A stretch of 64,000 nt of DNA from Roseitranquillus sp963709765 (GCA_963709765.1 CAVPXL010000009.1:111777-175776), one strand, 5' to 3'; shown: positions 52,214 through 61,996, numbered from the stretch's first letter. Notes: generated from the sequence alone by a model not told the origin. A program made the numbers and translations.

Positions 52214-53029
52214 CTATCCCGCGCCGCCTGGCAGCAATCCCAGAAAGACCAGTTGCGCGGGAAGCTGGCCCGCCCCGATGTCGGCGCCGGTGACCACCGG
52301 CCGGCCCAGCCGCGTCGCCCTCGTCACCAGCCGGGTGGGTCCCTCCGTGGTCACCGCATCGCAGACGATCTGCGCAGCGGCGAGGGAGCCGGCATCGAAC
52401 GGGCACGGATCGGCGGGCGACTTGCCCAGCGTGGTTGCGTTGACCAGGATCTCGGCCGCCGCATCCTCGGGCAGGGGCTGCACGGCGGACCAGTGGTCCC
52501 GCACCAGACCCTCCGCCCCGGCGCGCCGGGCGGTGTCGATCTCCTGAAGGGCGAGCCGGGCGATCCCCGCGCGGCACAGCGCGTCGGCCATGGCCAGCCC
52601 CGCACCACCCCCCGCTCCGAGGATTCGCGCCGATCGGCCCTCGATCGCGACCCCCGCGGCGGCGATGGCGCGGCACAGAGCCTCGCCATCGGTCGCGTCG
52701 CCGGTCAGGCTGCCATCCACCTCGCGCCGGAGGGTGTTCAGCGCCCCCAGCCGCGCGGCCCGGTCGGTGCGCCGGTCCACGCCCGCGAAACAGGCCTGCT
52801 TGTGCGGATAGGTGACCGAACAGCCGATCAAGGAGGGGCTGTGGCGCGCAAGGTCGAGGAAGACGTCCAGCCCGTCCGGCGGCACCTCGAGCGCGACCAT
52901 GCGGCAATCCACGCCCTGCGCCTCGAACCAGGCGTTGAAGGCGGGGGGCGAGAAGACATGGGTCACCGGCGCCCCGATGATCGGGAAGAGGCGTGTCGCG
53001 CCGGTGATCCCGGTCCGATCCGCCGTCAC
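52214..53029 (-). CDS. Shikimate dehydrogenase-like (AroE-like) oxidoreductase
   Basis: A 271-residue protein of the shikimate/quinate dehydrogenase family: LFPIIGAPVTHVFSPPAFNA, catalytic lysine in CSVTYPHKQACF, LGALNTLRR, Asp of TGDATDGEA, a nucleotide-binding GAGGGAGLAMADAL, and NATTLGKSPADPCPFD. The nucleotide loop is more divergent than in housekeeping AroE, so it is probably a paralogue acting on a related cyclohexene acid. GTG 53029 overlaps the stop of the isochorismate synthase gene (GTGA). Because the genes are paired, its substrate may come from isochorismate; this is inference. Confidence 0.85.
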   Translation of the reverse strand: MTADRTGITGATRLFPIIGAPVTHVFSPPAFNAWFEAQGVDCRMVALEVPPDGLDVFLDLARHSPSLIGCSVTYPHKQACFAGVDRRTDRAARLGALNTLRREVDGSLTGDATDGEALCRAIAAAGVAIEGRSARILGAGGGAGLAMADALCRAGIARLALQEIDTARRAGAEGLVRDHWSAVQPLPEDAAAEILVNATTLGKSPADPCPFDAGSLAAAQIVCDAVTTEGPTRLVTRATRLGRPVVTGADIGAGQLPAQLVFLGLLPGGAG

Positions 53030-54177
53030 AGTACCCGGCCGATGGTGCGCGTCTTCTCCACCGTCTCCTCCCATTCGGCGGCGGGGTCCGAGGCGCCGAC
53101 GATGCCGCCGCCCACATGCAGAAAGATCTCGCTCCGCGTCATCCGGGCCGATCGCAGGTTGACGTGGAGCGCGCTCCTCCCGTCCAGCCCCACGGGCCCG
53201 AAGTAGCCGGTATAGAGACCGCGCGTGTCGCCCTCTTCCTTCAGGATGAAGGCCCGCGCCGCACCGCGCGGCATGCCGCAGACGGCCGAGGTGGGATGCA
53301 GCCGGCGCAGAAGCCCCGCCAGAACCGCCGGGGGCGGCACCGGCGCGCGGAAGTCCGATCTGAGATGGCACAGGTTCGCGGCCCGAACCGTCGCCGGCGG
53401 CGTCTCCTCCAGCCCCTCGATACCTTCGGCGGCGAAGGCGTCGCGGATGAAATCGGCGACCAGCGCCTGTTCGTGGACGATCTTCCCGGGCCATTCGACT
53501 GCGGAAAGCTCGGTGTCCTCGGACGGCCACTGGGTTCCGGCCAGCGCCATGGTCCGCAGCGTGCCGCCCTCTGCCGCCATCAGGATCTCGGGCGTCGCGA
53601 TCAGCCACGTGCCGGTCTGGGGCGAGCCGAAGGCGCAGACGAAGGCATCGGGGTACGCCGCCGACAGAGCCTCGGCCAGCCGGACGATGTCGTGATCGGG
53701 CGCCAGCGGGCGCGGCTCGATCCTCGACAGCACGATCTTGTCGCAGCGCCCGGCCTCGATCTCGGCCACCGCGCGGCGCACGCGCGCCTCGTAGGCCGCG
53801 CGGTCCGTTGGCCGGGGCGGCGCGCCCTCCGCCTCGGGCGCCTGCAAGGGGCGGCGCGGTGCGCCGGCGATGATGCGCGCCTGAAGCTCGGTCACCGGAT
53901 CCTCCACCAGCCGCGCGCCTTCGCGGAACCGCGCCCCCGTCGCGCCGATCAGCACGTCCGCGGGAAAGCGCCACGCGCGATTGCCGTCCTCGGCGCGGAA
54001 GGGCGCGGCGACGAAGCACGGGCCCGCGTCCTCGCCGAACACCGCGGCCTCGCGCGGAGCCTCGGCCGAGATCAGCACCTCGAACCCCGCGGCGCCCTGC
54101 GTGCGCCAGAAGGCGAAGGGCAGCGCATTTTCGGCGGCGAAACTGAGGGCGGCGATCTGGGGGGCGGTCAGGGTCAT
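53026..54177 (-). CDS. Isochorismate synthase
   Basis: A 383-residue chorismate-binding enzyme. It fits the MenF/EntC/DhbC class by length (without the long N-terminus of TrpE) and by motifs: KIVLSRIEPRPL, PDAFVCAFGSPQTGTWLIAT, the block TMALAGTQWPSEDTELSAVE (compare LAGTxxRG), HPTSAVCGMPRGAARAFI, YTGYFGPVG and VEKTRTIGRVL at the end. It converts chorismate to isochorismate with Mg2+. It heads an operon with an AroE-like enzyme and an FAD hydroxylase. No isochorismatase, pyruvate lyase or NRPS gene is in the window, so the end product (a salicylate-, dihydroxybenzoate- or menaquinone-type compound) is unknown. Confidence 0.88.
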   Translation of the reverse strand: MTLTAPQIAALSFAAENALPFAFWRTQGAAGFEVLISAEAPREAAVFGEDAGPCFVAAPFRAEDGNRAWRFPADVLIGATGARFREGARLVEDPVTELQARIIAGAPRRPLQAPEAEGAPPRPTDRAAYEARVRRAVAEIEAGRCDKIVLSRIEPRPLAPDHDIVRLAEALSAAYPDAFVCAFGSPQTGTWLIATPEILMAAEGGTLRTMALAGTQWPSEDTELSAVEWPGKIVHEQALVADFIRDAFAAEGIEGLEETPPATVRAANLCHLRSDFRAPVPPPAVLAGLLRRLHPTSAVCGMPRGAARAFILKEEGDTRGLYTGYFGPVGLDGRSALHVNLRSARMTRSEIFLHVGGGIVGASDPAAEWEETVEKTRTIGRVL

Positions 54178-54246
54178 GCGGCGTGATCCTGAGCGAGGCG
54201 CGGGCCGGTTTCCAGCGACAAGTCAGTGGAAAGCCATATTGCCCGG

Positions 54247-54739
54247 CTATCCGTTCCCGGTCAGCGGCATGAACTCGTCGGGAAACCCCAGTTCGGCGAT
54301 GGCGGCGCGCACGCAATCCAGCGCAACAAGGACGTCGGCATCTTCGGCATTGAGGCTGTGACAGTGGAACAGGACCTGCTGGCGCGGGGCCTCGGCCAGG
54401 GGAACAACCTTCAGCCCCGGCACGTGCACGTCCAGGGCGGCGCGAGATATCCTGCACCGCAACGCTGGCCAGGCTGGACGGAGCGTCGGAATGCTGCCCG
54501 CCCACCACCTCCATCACCGTGTCCGACAGACGCTCGAACGCGGACATGGAGACGGCGGACACCTCGAAGATATGCCGCGCCAAGCCGGTCGGCTTCAGCC
54601 GTGCGCCCGAGCGGTCGAAAAGCTTTGTCTCCAGCACGTCCTCGCTGGGGCTGCGCGATCCCAGCTGCGCCGAGGCGGCACTGATCGAACCGTTGACCAT
54701 CACCGCGCGGAACACTTCGAGTTGGCGAAAGGACAGCAC
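54247..54739 (-). pseudogene. LysR-type regulator remnant
   Basis: It begins MLSFRQLEVFRAVMVNGSIS as a LysR helix-turn-helix, but the recognition helix is shortened (SAASAQLGSRSPSEDVLE) and then reads FDRSGARLKPTGLARHIFEV. After the linker helix the frame breaks. The last ~60 codons of a LysR C-terminus reappear in another frame (VVPLAEAPRQQVLFHCHSLN, then DCVRAAIAELGFPDEF). Most of the effector domain is missing. It probably once regulated the isochorismate synthase operon just downstream. Confidence 0.65.
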
Positions 54740-54963
54740 ATCTCGCTCCGGTCAGGCTGGCGCCGCCGCCGTCCGGGCGCGACGGCAGGACGATGGCGCG
54801 GATGAAGAGTCATGGTCAAAGGCTAAGGATCCTGAGGGAAAATCACTTTCATCCGGACCCGGACTGCGGCAGGTTCCCGGGGTCTGAGGCGTGGGGCGGA
54901 CCTCTGCGCCGCGCCGGTGAACCGGTAAAGAGGCTCCGCAATGGCGGTGCCGAGGGAGGGAAA

Positions 54964-55992
54964 ATGAAGATCATCGACATCACGCGACGGACATGGCTCG
55001 CGGGCCTCGCCGCTCTCGTGGCAGGCAATATCGGCCTGCCCGCGGCGGCGCAGGAGGCGGACGAGGTCGTTCTGGGCGCGCTGCGTTTCACCAGCCACGG
55101 CGCCGGCTTCGTCGCCTACGAGCGCGGCTATTTCGAGGAAGAGGGGCTGGACGTGAAGTTCGAGTTCTTCCAGGCCGCCCAGCCCATCGCCGTGGCAACG
55201 GCCAGCGGCGACGTGGATTTCGGCGTGACCGGCGTGACCGGCGGACTGATGAACCTGGCCGAGAAGAACGCCATCCGCATCGTCGCCGGCGTCCTGCACG
55301 AGAAGGAAGGCGTGGACGGCATGATCGTCCTCGCCTCCAACGACGCCTACGAGAACGGCCTGACCTCGATCGACGACATCCCCGGCCATTCGATGGCGAT
55401 GACGCAGGTCGGCTCGACGTTCCACTACATGACCAGCCGCATCGCCGACGCGAAGGGCTGGAACATGGACGAGATCCGGATGGTGCCGCTGCAGAAGGTC
55501 GGCTCCATGGTCGCGGCGATCAGGTCGGGCCAGGTGGACGTCATGATCATGGTGCCGCACATCGCCAAGGCGCTGGCCGAATCCGGCGCGGTCAAGCAGA
55601 TCGGCAAGCTCAACGATTTCGTCGAGTACCAGATCTCGACAATGATCACCTCGGTCGACAACATCGAGAACAACCCCGAGATGGTCGAGCGCTTCATCCG
55701 CGCCTATGCCAAGGGCATCGCCGACATGAATACCGGGTTCCTCGACCCCGACGCCGATCCCGCCGAGAAGGAGGCGCTGACGCGGATCATCCACAAGTAC
55801 GTGTACGCCGACCTCCCCTACGAGGACGCCGCGCCGTCGATCCAGAACGGCGCGATGTTCCTCAACGAGGGCGCATCCCTGAACAAGACCGACGTCGAGC
55901 AGCAGATGCAGTGGTTCGTCTCCACGGGACTGGTGGATTCCGACCTCACCGTCGACCAGCTCGTCGATGACAGCTTCGTCGAAACCGACTGA
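54964..55992 (+). CDS. NMT1/SsuA-type substrate-binding protein of an ABC importer
   Basis: A 342-residue periplasmic binding protein. A signal with a twin-Arg start (DITRRTWLAGLAALVAGNIG, cleavage after PAAAQ) precedes an NMT1-like domain: FTSHGAGFVAYERGYFEEEG, AVATASGDVDFGVTGVTGGL, SIDDIPGHSMAMTQVGSTFH and VERFIRAYAKGIADMNTGFL. This class binds nitrate, sulfonates, taurine, thiamine precursors or aromatic acids. ATG 54964 follows GGAGGGAAA. It opens a plus-strand operon with an ATPase, a permease and an FAD oxidoreductase, and diverges from the LysR remnant. Confidence 0.87.
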   Translation: MKIIDITRRTWLAGLAALVAGNIGLPAAAQEADEVVLGALRFTSHGAGFVAYERGYFEEEGLDVKFEFFQAAQPIAVATASGDVDFGVTGVTGGLMNLAEKNAIRIVAGVLHEKEGVDGMIVLASNDAYENGLTSIDDIPGHSMAMTQVGSTFHYMTSRIADAKGWNMDEIRMVPLQKVGSMVAAIRSGQVDVMIMVPHIAKALAESGAVKQIGKLNDFVEYQISTMITSVDNIENNPEMVERFIRAYAKGIADMNTGFLDPDADPAEKEALTRIIHKYVYADLPYEDAAPSIQNGAMFLNEGASLNKTDVEQQMQWFVSTGLVDSDLTVDQLVDDSFVETD

Positions 55993-56007
55993 TCGGGGAC
56001 TGAGGGA

Positions 56008-56772
56008 ATGGACCTGAAGGTCGAGGGGCTGTCGCACTGGTACAGCGATCTGGAAGTGCTGCGGGGAATCGACCTGACGATCCCGCAGGGCGAGATCGTC
56101 TGCGTCATCGGCCCCTCGGGCTGCGGCAAGTCGACCCTGCTGCGACTGCTGGGTGGACTGGAGCGCCCGACCGAGGGGCAGGTCCTGCAAGTGGGAGAGC
56201 CGCCCGAGGGCTCTCTCAACCCCCTGACCTACGTCTTCCAGGATTTCGCGCTGCTGCCGTGGCGCAGCGTGGAGGACAACGTGTCGCTCGTCCTGGAACG
56301 GCACGGCCTGCCGAAGGCCGAGAAGGAGCGGCGGATCGCCGACGTGCTGGCGCGTACGCGGCTGAGCGATTTCCGCCGCGCGGTGCCCAAGCAGCTTTCG
56401 GGCGGCATGAAGCAGCGCGTCGCCATCGCGCGGGCGCTGTCGGTCAATCCGGCGGTGCTGCTGATGGACGAGCCGCTCTCGGCGCTCGACAGCCAGACGC
56501 GCGAGCTGCTGATGGACGACCTGATCGCGCTGTGGACGCGCGAGCGCTTCACCTCGTGCTACATCACCCACAACCTGGCCGAGGCGGTGCGCCTGGGGCA
56601 CAAGGTCGTGGTCCTGTCGCGCCGCCCCGGGGTCATCCGCGAGGTGGTCGATATCGACCTGCCTCTGGCCGACAGGCGCATGTCCGACCCGCGAATCGCC
56701 GAGATCCAGCAGAACCTGTGGGACATGATGCGCGATGAGGCGCTGACCGCGGATCTCGAACTGGCGAAGTGA
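56008..56772 (+). CDS. ABC importer ATPase, SsuB/TauB-like
   Basis: A 254-residue ATPase: Walker A GPSGCGKST, Q-loop VFQDFALLPWRSVEDNVSL (the LPW pattern is typical of nitrate/sulfonate/taurine systems), signature LSGGMKQR, Walker B VLLMDEPLSALD and His in CYITHNLAEAV. It powers the importer formed with the binding protein 15 bases upstream and the permease 73 bases downstream. Confidence 0.9.
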   Translation: MDLKVEGLSHWYSDLEVLRGIDLTIPQGEIVCVIGPSGCGKSTLLRLLGGLERPTEGQVLQVGEPPEGSLNPLTYVFQDFALLPWRSVEDNVSLVLERHGLPKAEKERRIADVLARTRLSDFRRAVPKQLSGGMKQRVAIARALSVNPAVLLMDEPLSALDSQTRELLMDDLIALWTRERFTSCYITHNLAEAVRLGHKVVVLSRRPGVIREVVDIDLPLADRRMSDPRIAEIQQNLWDMMRDEALTADLELAK

Positions 56773-56845
56773 CGGCAGGGACCACCGGCGGCACGACTGG
56801 CACAACGGCGTGACCCCGCCGGGTCGCGCAAGGAGGGAGGCCGCC

Positions 56846-57699
56846 ATGGCCGATGTGACGATGCACGCCGACGAGAAACGCGCGGCCCGCCCCGACGCGG
56901 ACGCCGCGCCCGATGTGCGCCCGGTTCATTTCCGCGGCGGCGGCTTCCAGACCGAACCGCGCCGCTTCGTGGGGCTCGCGGTCTTCGCGGTGCTGCTGGT
57001 GGTGTGGGAGCTGGGCTCGCGTGCCGGGATCATCTCGGAGCTGGTGCTGCCCGCCCCCAGCGAGGCCTGGGGCGCGTTCATGGACCTCGCCCGATCGGGC
57101 AACCTGCAGCGCCATCTTGGCGCCTCGCTGCAGCGGCTGGTCATCGGCTTCACCGCGGGCTCGATCCTGGGGCTGATCGTGGGCACCGCCATCGGGCTCA
57201 GTTCCTACACGCGCGGCGGGCGTCGCGCCGCTGGTCTCGGCGATCTTTCCGATCCCCAAGATCGCGCTTTTGCCGCTGTTCATCATCTGGTTCGGTATCG
57301 GCGAAGGCTCGAAGGTCGCGACGATCCTGTTCGGCTGCTTCTTTCCCGACCGTGATCGCCACCTATGGCGGCATCGACAGCGTGGACCGCACACTGATCC
57401 GCATGGGGCAGAGCTTCGGCCTGTCGCGGTGGGAGATCATGCGCAAGATCGTGCTGCCCGCCGCCCTTCCGGCGATCCTGTCGGGGATGCGCATCTCGGC
57501 CTCCATCGCGATCATCCTGCTGGTCGCGGCCGAGATGATCGGCGCGGAATACGGGATCGGCGCCTACGTGCTCCTGGCCGGCAACCTGATGTCCACCGAC
57601 CAGCTCATCGCGGGGGTGGCGATCCTGTCGATCCTGGGCCTGATCGTCAGCTGGCTCATCACCCGGGCCGAAAAGGCTTTCCTGAGCTGGAGAAACTGA
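56846..57699 (+). pseudogene. ABC importer permease, SsuC/TauC-like, with two frameshifts
   Basis: Three frames together give a complete permease of ~285 residues. The first runs to about 57213 (VFAVLLVVWELGSRAGIISE, VIGFTAGSILGLIVGTAIGL). The second covers 57215-57345 (VAPLVSAIFPIPKIALLPLF, IIWFGIGEGSKVATILFGCF). The third runs to 57699 (TVIATYGGIDSVDRTLIRMG, with the EAA-type loop and YGIGAYVLLAGNLMSTDQLI). Each junction needs removal of one base from a G/C run, for example TTTCCCGACC. Either the sequence has errors or the permease is inactive. The stop overlaps the next ATG by one base (TGATG). Confidence 0.7.
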
Positions 57700-58969
57700 T
57701 GGCGCGCGACGTGGACACCTACGACGTGATCGTCGCGGGCGGCGGTGCCGGCGGCGTCGGCGCGGCCATCGGGGCGGCGCAGAGCGGCGCGCGCGTGGCG
57801 CTGGTCGAGAAATACGGATTTCTCGGCGGCGCGGCCACCAATGCGCAGGTGCTGGCCTATTGCGGCTTCTACCATCAAGGCGACACGCCGGTGCAGGCCG
57901 TCGCCGGGCGTCGGGGAACAGGTGCTGGACGAAATGCGCAAGCTCGGCGTGCGCTGTGCCGCCCTACCATTCGCCCACCACCGGCAACTGGATCGTCCTG
58001 CTCGATCCCGAGCGGCTGAAGGTGGCGCTCGACCGGTTGCTGGCCGCGGCCGGCGTGGACGTGATGCTGCATTCACGCGTCGCGGCGGCCGAGCGCACCG
58101 GGGACGCGATCGAGCGGGTGACCGTGGCCGCCATGGACGGCCGGTTCGAGCTGCGCGGCCGGTCCTTCGTGGATGGCAGCGGCGATGCCAACCTGGCCCT
58201 GGTGGCGGGAGTGCCCATGCGGCTCGGCGACGGGGAGGGACGGGTGCAGGCCTATACCATGCCGCTGCGGATCGGCGGCCTGGCGGCCGAAACCGGGATC
58301 GACCGCGCCCGCATGTGCGCCGCCGTCGAGACCTTCAACGCCCGCAGCCCCCACCGGATCAACCGCACCGATGGCGGCATCTACACGCGGGTCCCCTCAT
58401 CGACCGATTTCTGGTGGCTCATCATCGACCGCGACATGCCGGATCTGTCCTGGCGCAGCTTCACCCGGGCCGAGCAGACCGCGCGCGAGATGGGACTGAC
58501 GCTGGTGGAGGTGCTGCGCGAGACGGTGCCGGGGTTCGAGAACGCGTGGCTGGCGCAGACCGGCCCCCAGATCGGCGTGCGCGAGACGCGCCACCCCGCC
58601 GCCCGCTACGAGGTCAGCCATGCCGACGTGCTGGCCGGTCGACAGCATGGCGACGGGATCGCCCGCGCCGCCTGGCCGATCGAGCTGCATTCGGAGGCGG
58701 GCAAGCCGATCTACGAGGAGGTGGGCGGCATGGGCTATCACGAGGTGCCGCTCGCCGCGCTCCATGCCAAGGGGCTCGACAACCTGTGGTATGCCGGCAG
58801 GGTGATCGGGGCGGATCCCTACGCCTATGGCTCCACCCGCGTCATGGGCACCGCCTTCGCCACCGGAGAGGCCGCGGGCGTGGCTGCCGCGCTGACGGCC
58901 CGGGACGGCGCACCGCCCGCGCCGCAGGCGGTGCGCAAGGTGCTGGCGGCCCATGGCGCGCTGATCTGA
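57699..58969 (+). pseudogene. FAD-dependent oxidoreductase (FAD_oxidored family), with two frameshifts
   Basis: The protein starts MARDVDTYDVIVAGGGAGGV with a Rossmann GxGxxG and KYGFLGGAATNAQVLAYCGF. One extra base near 57909 moves to the frame of GVGEQVLDEMRKLGVRCA, and another near 57968 to the frame of PYHSPTTGNWIVLLDPERLK. That frame then runs intact through FVDGSGDANLALVAGVPM, GMGYHEVPLAALHAKGLDNL and YAYGSTRVMGTAFATGEAAG to the stop. Corrected length is ~422 residues. The family oxidises small organic substrates. Placed after an importer, it may process the imported compound. The frameshifts look like sequence errors. Confidence 0.72.
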
Positions 58970-58982
58970 CCCGAGGAGACGC

Positions 58983-59002
58983 GCGGGCCGGGTCAGGCCC
59001 GC
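58983..59002. terminator. GC-rich hairpin between convergent genes, possible bidirectional terminator
   Basis: GCGGGCC-gggtca-GGCCCGC forms a perfect 7-base-pair stem with a six-base loop between the FAD oxidoreductase and the convergent trpE(G) gene. A second small inverted repeat (GGGGCTTTGCCCC) follows at once. No run of T flanks the stem, so termination strength is uncertain. The loop contains the likely TGA stop of trpE(G). Confidence 0.45.
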
Positions 59003-61191
59003 CGGGGCTTTGCCCCTCCCCGATGCCGCGTCCCGCGCGGCCCGTGTCAGTCGCTCGATAACGTTCTCGATCATCCGCAGTCCCGCATCCTGTCCCAGCG
59101 ACATGATCGATTCCGGGGTGGAACTGGACCGCCGCCACCGGCAGCGTCGCGTGTTCGATCCCCATGACGATGCCGTCGTCGGTGACGGCCGTCACCCGTA
59201 GCGTGTCCGGCAGGCCGGCACGCGGGGCATGCAGCGAATGATAGCGCCCCACGGTGATCCGGTCCGGCATGTCGGCGAAGACATGGCCCGGATGCTCCAC
59301 GCTCAGTTGCGAGGGCTTGCCGTGCACCGGATCGGCCAGCTGGTCGAGCGTCGCCGCCAAAATGCTCCGCGATGGCCTGCAGCCCCAGGCAGACGCCGAA
59401 GATCGGCAGGTTCCGCTCCAACGCCGCATCGAGCGTGGCGCTGCATCCGAAATCGCCGGGACGGCCGGGGCCGGGGGACATCATCATCAGGTCGGGCGCG
59501 AAATCGTCGAAGATGGCCGCCGCCACCGGGGCGCGGGTGGTCAGCACCTCCGCCCCGGTCTGGCGCACGTAATTGGCCAGCGTGTGCACGAAGCTGTCCT
59601 CGTGATCGACCAGCAGCACCCGCCGCCCCTGCCCCACCGCCAGCCGCGTGCCATCGCCCGGCCCGTCATTGACGCGGATCTCGCCGCGGATCGCGGCGCG
59701 CATGGCCGACGCCTTCAGCTCGGTCTCGGCCTCTTCCTCGTCCGGGTCGGAATCGTTCAGCAGGGTCGCCCCCGCCCGCACCTCGGCCACGCCGTCCTTG
59801 ATACGGATGGTGCGCAGGGTCAGCCCGGTATTCATGTCGCCGTCGAAACCCACGGCCCCGACCGCGCCGCCATACCAGAAGCGGGTCGACTTCTCGTGCC
59901 GCTCGATGAACCGCATGGCCCAGAGCTTGGGCGCCCCGGTGACCGTCACCGCCCAGGCGTGGCTGAGAAAGGCGTCGAAGGCATCCATCCCTTCGCGCAG
60001 CCGCCCCTCGATATGATCGACGGTGTGGATCAGCCTCGAATACATCTCGATCTGCCGCCGCCCGATCAGCCTGACGGAGCCGGGATCGCAGACCCGGGAC
60101 TTGTCGTTGCGGTCAACGTCCGAGCACATGGTCAGCTCGCTCTCGTCCTTCTGGGACTGGAGCAGCTTGAGGATCTGGGCGCTGTCTTCGATGGCGTCCC
60201 GCCCGCGCGCGATGGTGCCCGAGATCGGGCAGGTTTCGACCCGGCGGCCGGTGACGCGCACGAACATCTCGGGGCTGGCGCCCACCAGGAACTCCTTGGC
60301 GCCGAGGTTCATCAGAAAGCCGAAGGGCGCGGGGTTGATGCGCTTGAGCCGACGGAAGATCGCCGACGGTGCATCGACGCAATTTTCATAGAACACCTGC
60401 CCCGGCACCACCTCGAAAAGGTCCCCGCGGCGGAAGCTTTCCTTTGCCGCCCGCACGAGCTCGGCATATTCCCCGGGGTGGTGGTCGCCGCGCGGCAGAT
60501 CGGTCTCGGACAGCACGAAGGCGTCGGGCGCGCCGCCGCGGTCCAGCCCCTCGGTGCTCTGCCCGTCCTTCGCGAATTCGTAGCGGTAAAGCTGGGCGCG
60601 GGTCGAGTAATGGTCCGTCACCAGCAGCTCGTCGATCAGGAACAGCACCAGGTCGCGCTGGTCCGCAGGGCGCTCCAGCGTCAGCTCGATCGGCTCGAAC
60701 TGGAAAACGAGATCGTAGCCGAAGGCGCCATAGAGCCCCAGATGCGAGTCATCTCCGCTCCGGAACAGCGCCATGAGGGCCCGCAGCACCGAGAAGACGG
60801 ACGGCGCGCGCGAACGGTCCTCTTCGTTTTCCACCCGACCAGGCTCATTCAGGCGAAGCGTGATTTCCCCGCCCGTGGCAGTCATCGTCGCAATCGCCGG
60901 AAGCGTTTCCAGCACCGGTCGGATCATCGCCAGCAGGACCTCGCCCCTCGAGTTCAGCGCCCGCAGCGCCATGTCGCGGCCCCGGCTCTGAATTATCAGT
61001 GGCGGCTCGGCAAAGCCGAACTCCCATCGGTTGTAGCGACCGGGATACTCGTAATTCGAGGCGAAGAGCGCGCCGAGATGGGTGTCGAGCCGGTCGATCA
61101 GCGCCTCGCTCGAGGCCCCGAACTCGGCCTCCGTGACGTGCCGGGTCACGGTCACGCCACCTTCGGTGACGAAAACCTGCTGTGTCATCAT
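58993..61191 (-). pseudogene. trpE(G): Fused anthranilate synthase TrpE(G), with three frameshifts near the end
   Basis: The first ~610 residues read without a break: an extended N-terminus (ASNYEYPGRYNRWEFGFAEP), then the chorismate-binding TrpE domain (NPAPFGFLMNLGAKEFLVGA, CPISGTIARGRDAIEDSAQI, HAWAVTVTGAPKLWAMRFIE), then the start of the TrpG glutamine amidotransferase (VDHEDSFVHTLANYVRQTGA, SPGPGRP, active Cys in GVCLGLQA). One extra base near 59355 moves to the frame of LDQLADPVHGKPSQL, a second near 59118 changes HPESI (catalytic His-Glu), and a third near 59000 removes the stop. Corrected, it makes anthranilate from chorismate and glutamine, the first step of tryptophan synthesis. The extra bases all lie in G/C-rich runs, so sequence error is likely. 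Confidence 0.75.
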
Positions 61192-61254
61192 CTGGTGTAT
61201 CCGTGGATGGGCGGCCAGGCCAGGCCAGGTCGATGGGAGAGACGGTCCGAATGC

Positions 61255-61310
61255 GCGGCCCGTGACGGGCCGCCGTTGAAATCGTTACTTCACCATCGCC
61301 GTGACATCAT
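61255..61310 (-). promoter_or_regulatory. Possible trpE(G) leader: MMSRRW mini-ORF and GC hairpin
   Basis: On the minus strand, about 100 bases before trpE(G), ATGATGTCACGGCGATGGTGA encodes Met-Met-Ser-Arg-Arg-Trp-stop (61290-61310). Seventeen bases after it, GCGGCCCG-tca-CGGGCCGC forms a perfect 8-base-pair hairpin (61255-61273). In rhizobia trpE(G) is controlled by a leader peptide with Trp codons and an attenuator hairpin. Here there is only one Trp codon, no clear ribosome site and no T run after the hairpin, so the match is suggestive only. Confidence 0.3.
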
Positions 61311-61996
61311 TGACCGGTCTGCCTTCTCACGCCGCCTTGCGCATCATCCGTCGGAGTGCGAGCAAGTCATGACATCCCGGCGCACGATCCGCAATGCCAC
61401 GTTTTGCTCCCGTGCAGGACCGGGGAGGTCAGGCCTCGGATCGAGCCGGCTGCGAACGCGGCTCTCCTGTCTTTCTCGTGATCCGGCCGCTGAGCGCCGC
61501 CCTCGAGGCGCGGGCGGCATCTTGCGCACAGTTGCGTCCAGTCGACCCGAGCGAGCTCGGCTCATTCGGTCGTCGATCAGGCCGGCGTCCTGAACAGATC
61601 CCGGACAAAGTCCACCTCTCCACGTTGAGCAGCGGCACGGACCGATCCTGGCGCTCCGCCAAGCGCCTCTCGGGGGCTTGGCCTTGATGATCTCGCGGCC
61701 GGCATTGATCCCCAGCGCCAACGCTGGTCCGTCCGCGCCCGCCGCACCTCGTGCTTCACAACGAACGCTCCGTGCGCATGATGGATTTTCCGGACCTGCG
61801 CGCCGATGCAGCGAAACGGGATGATACAGCGCATCCTCTTGCTGCCGCCGGCAGAAAGCCGGGGGCCGAGAGCAATTATCGAGCCCGGGATCGGGAATCG
61901 CCCATCGCGCGCTTTTCGTTCGGTGTCCGGAGGACGCACTTTCCTCGGTTGCAGATCCGGAGACGCCATGATCTCTCGAGGCAGGAGGCGTTGCAT
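61311..61996. other. Intergenic stretch with no supported gene
   Basis: About 690 bases between the trpE(G) leader region and ktrA. Frames on both strands are short or lack protein character; a minus-strand frame ending QRGEVDFVRDLFRTPA near 61580 may be the tail of a lost gene but is not recognisable. A clear AGGAGG site (61983-61988) at the right end serves ktrA. Confidence 0.4.

Noticed and set aside
57210..59360. Programmed ribosomal frameshifting in permease, FAD oxidoreductase and trpE(G)
   Set aside because: Several shifts per gene with no common slippery site or downstream structure; sequence error is simpler.
58993..61191. Reading the TrpE-TrpG fusion as PhzE (phenazine pathway ADIC synthase)
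   Set aside because: The extended N-terminus with ASNYEYPGRYNRWEF and total length fit the alphaproteobacterial trpE(G) anthranilate synthase, and no other phz gene is nearby.
61344..61721. Minus-strand frame between trpE(G) and ktrA
   Set aside because: Arg/Pro/Ser-rich composition, no motif and no ribosome site.
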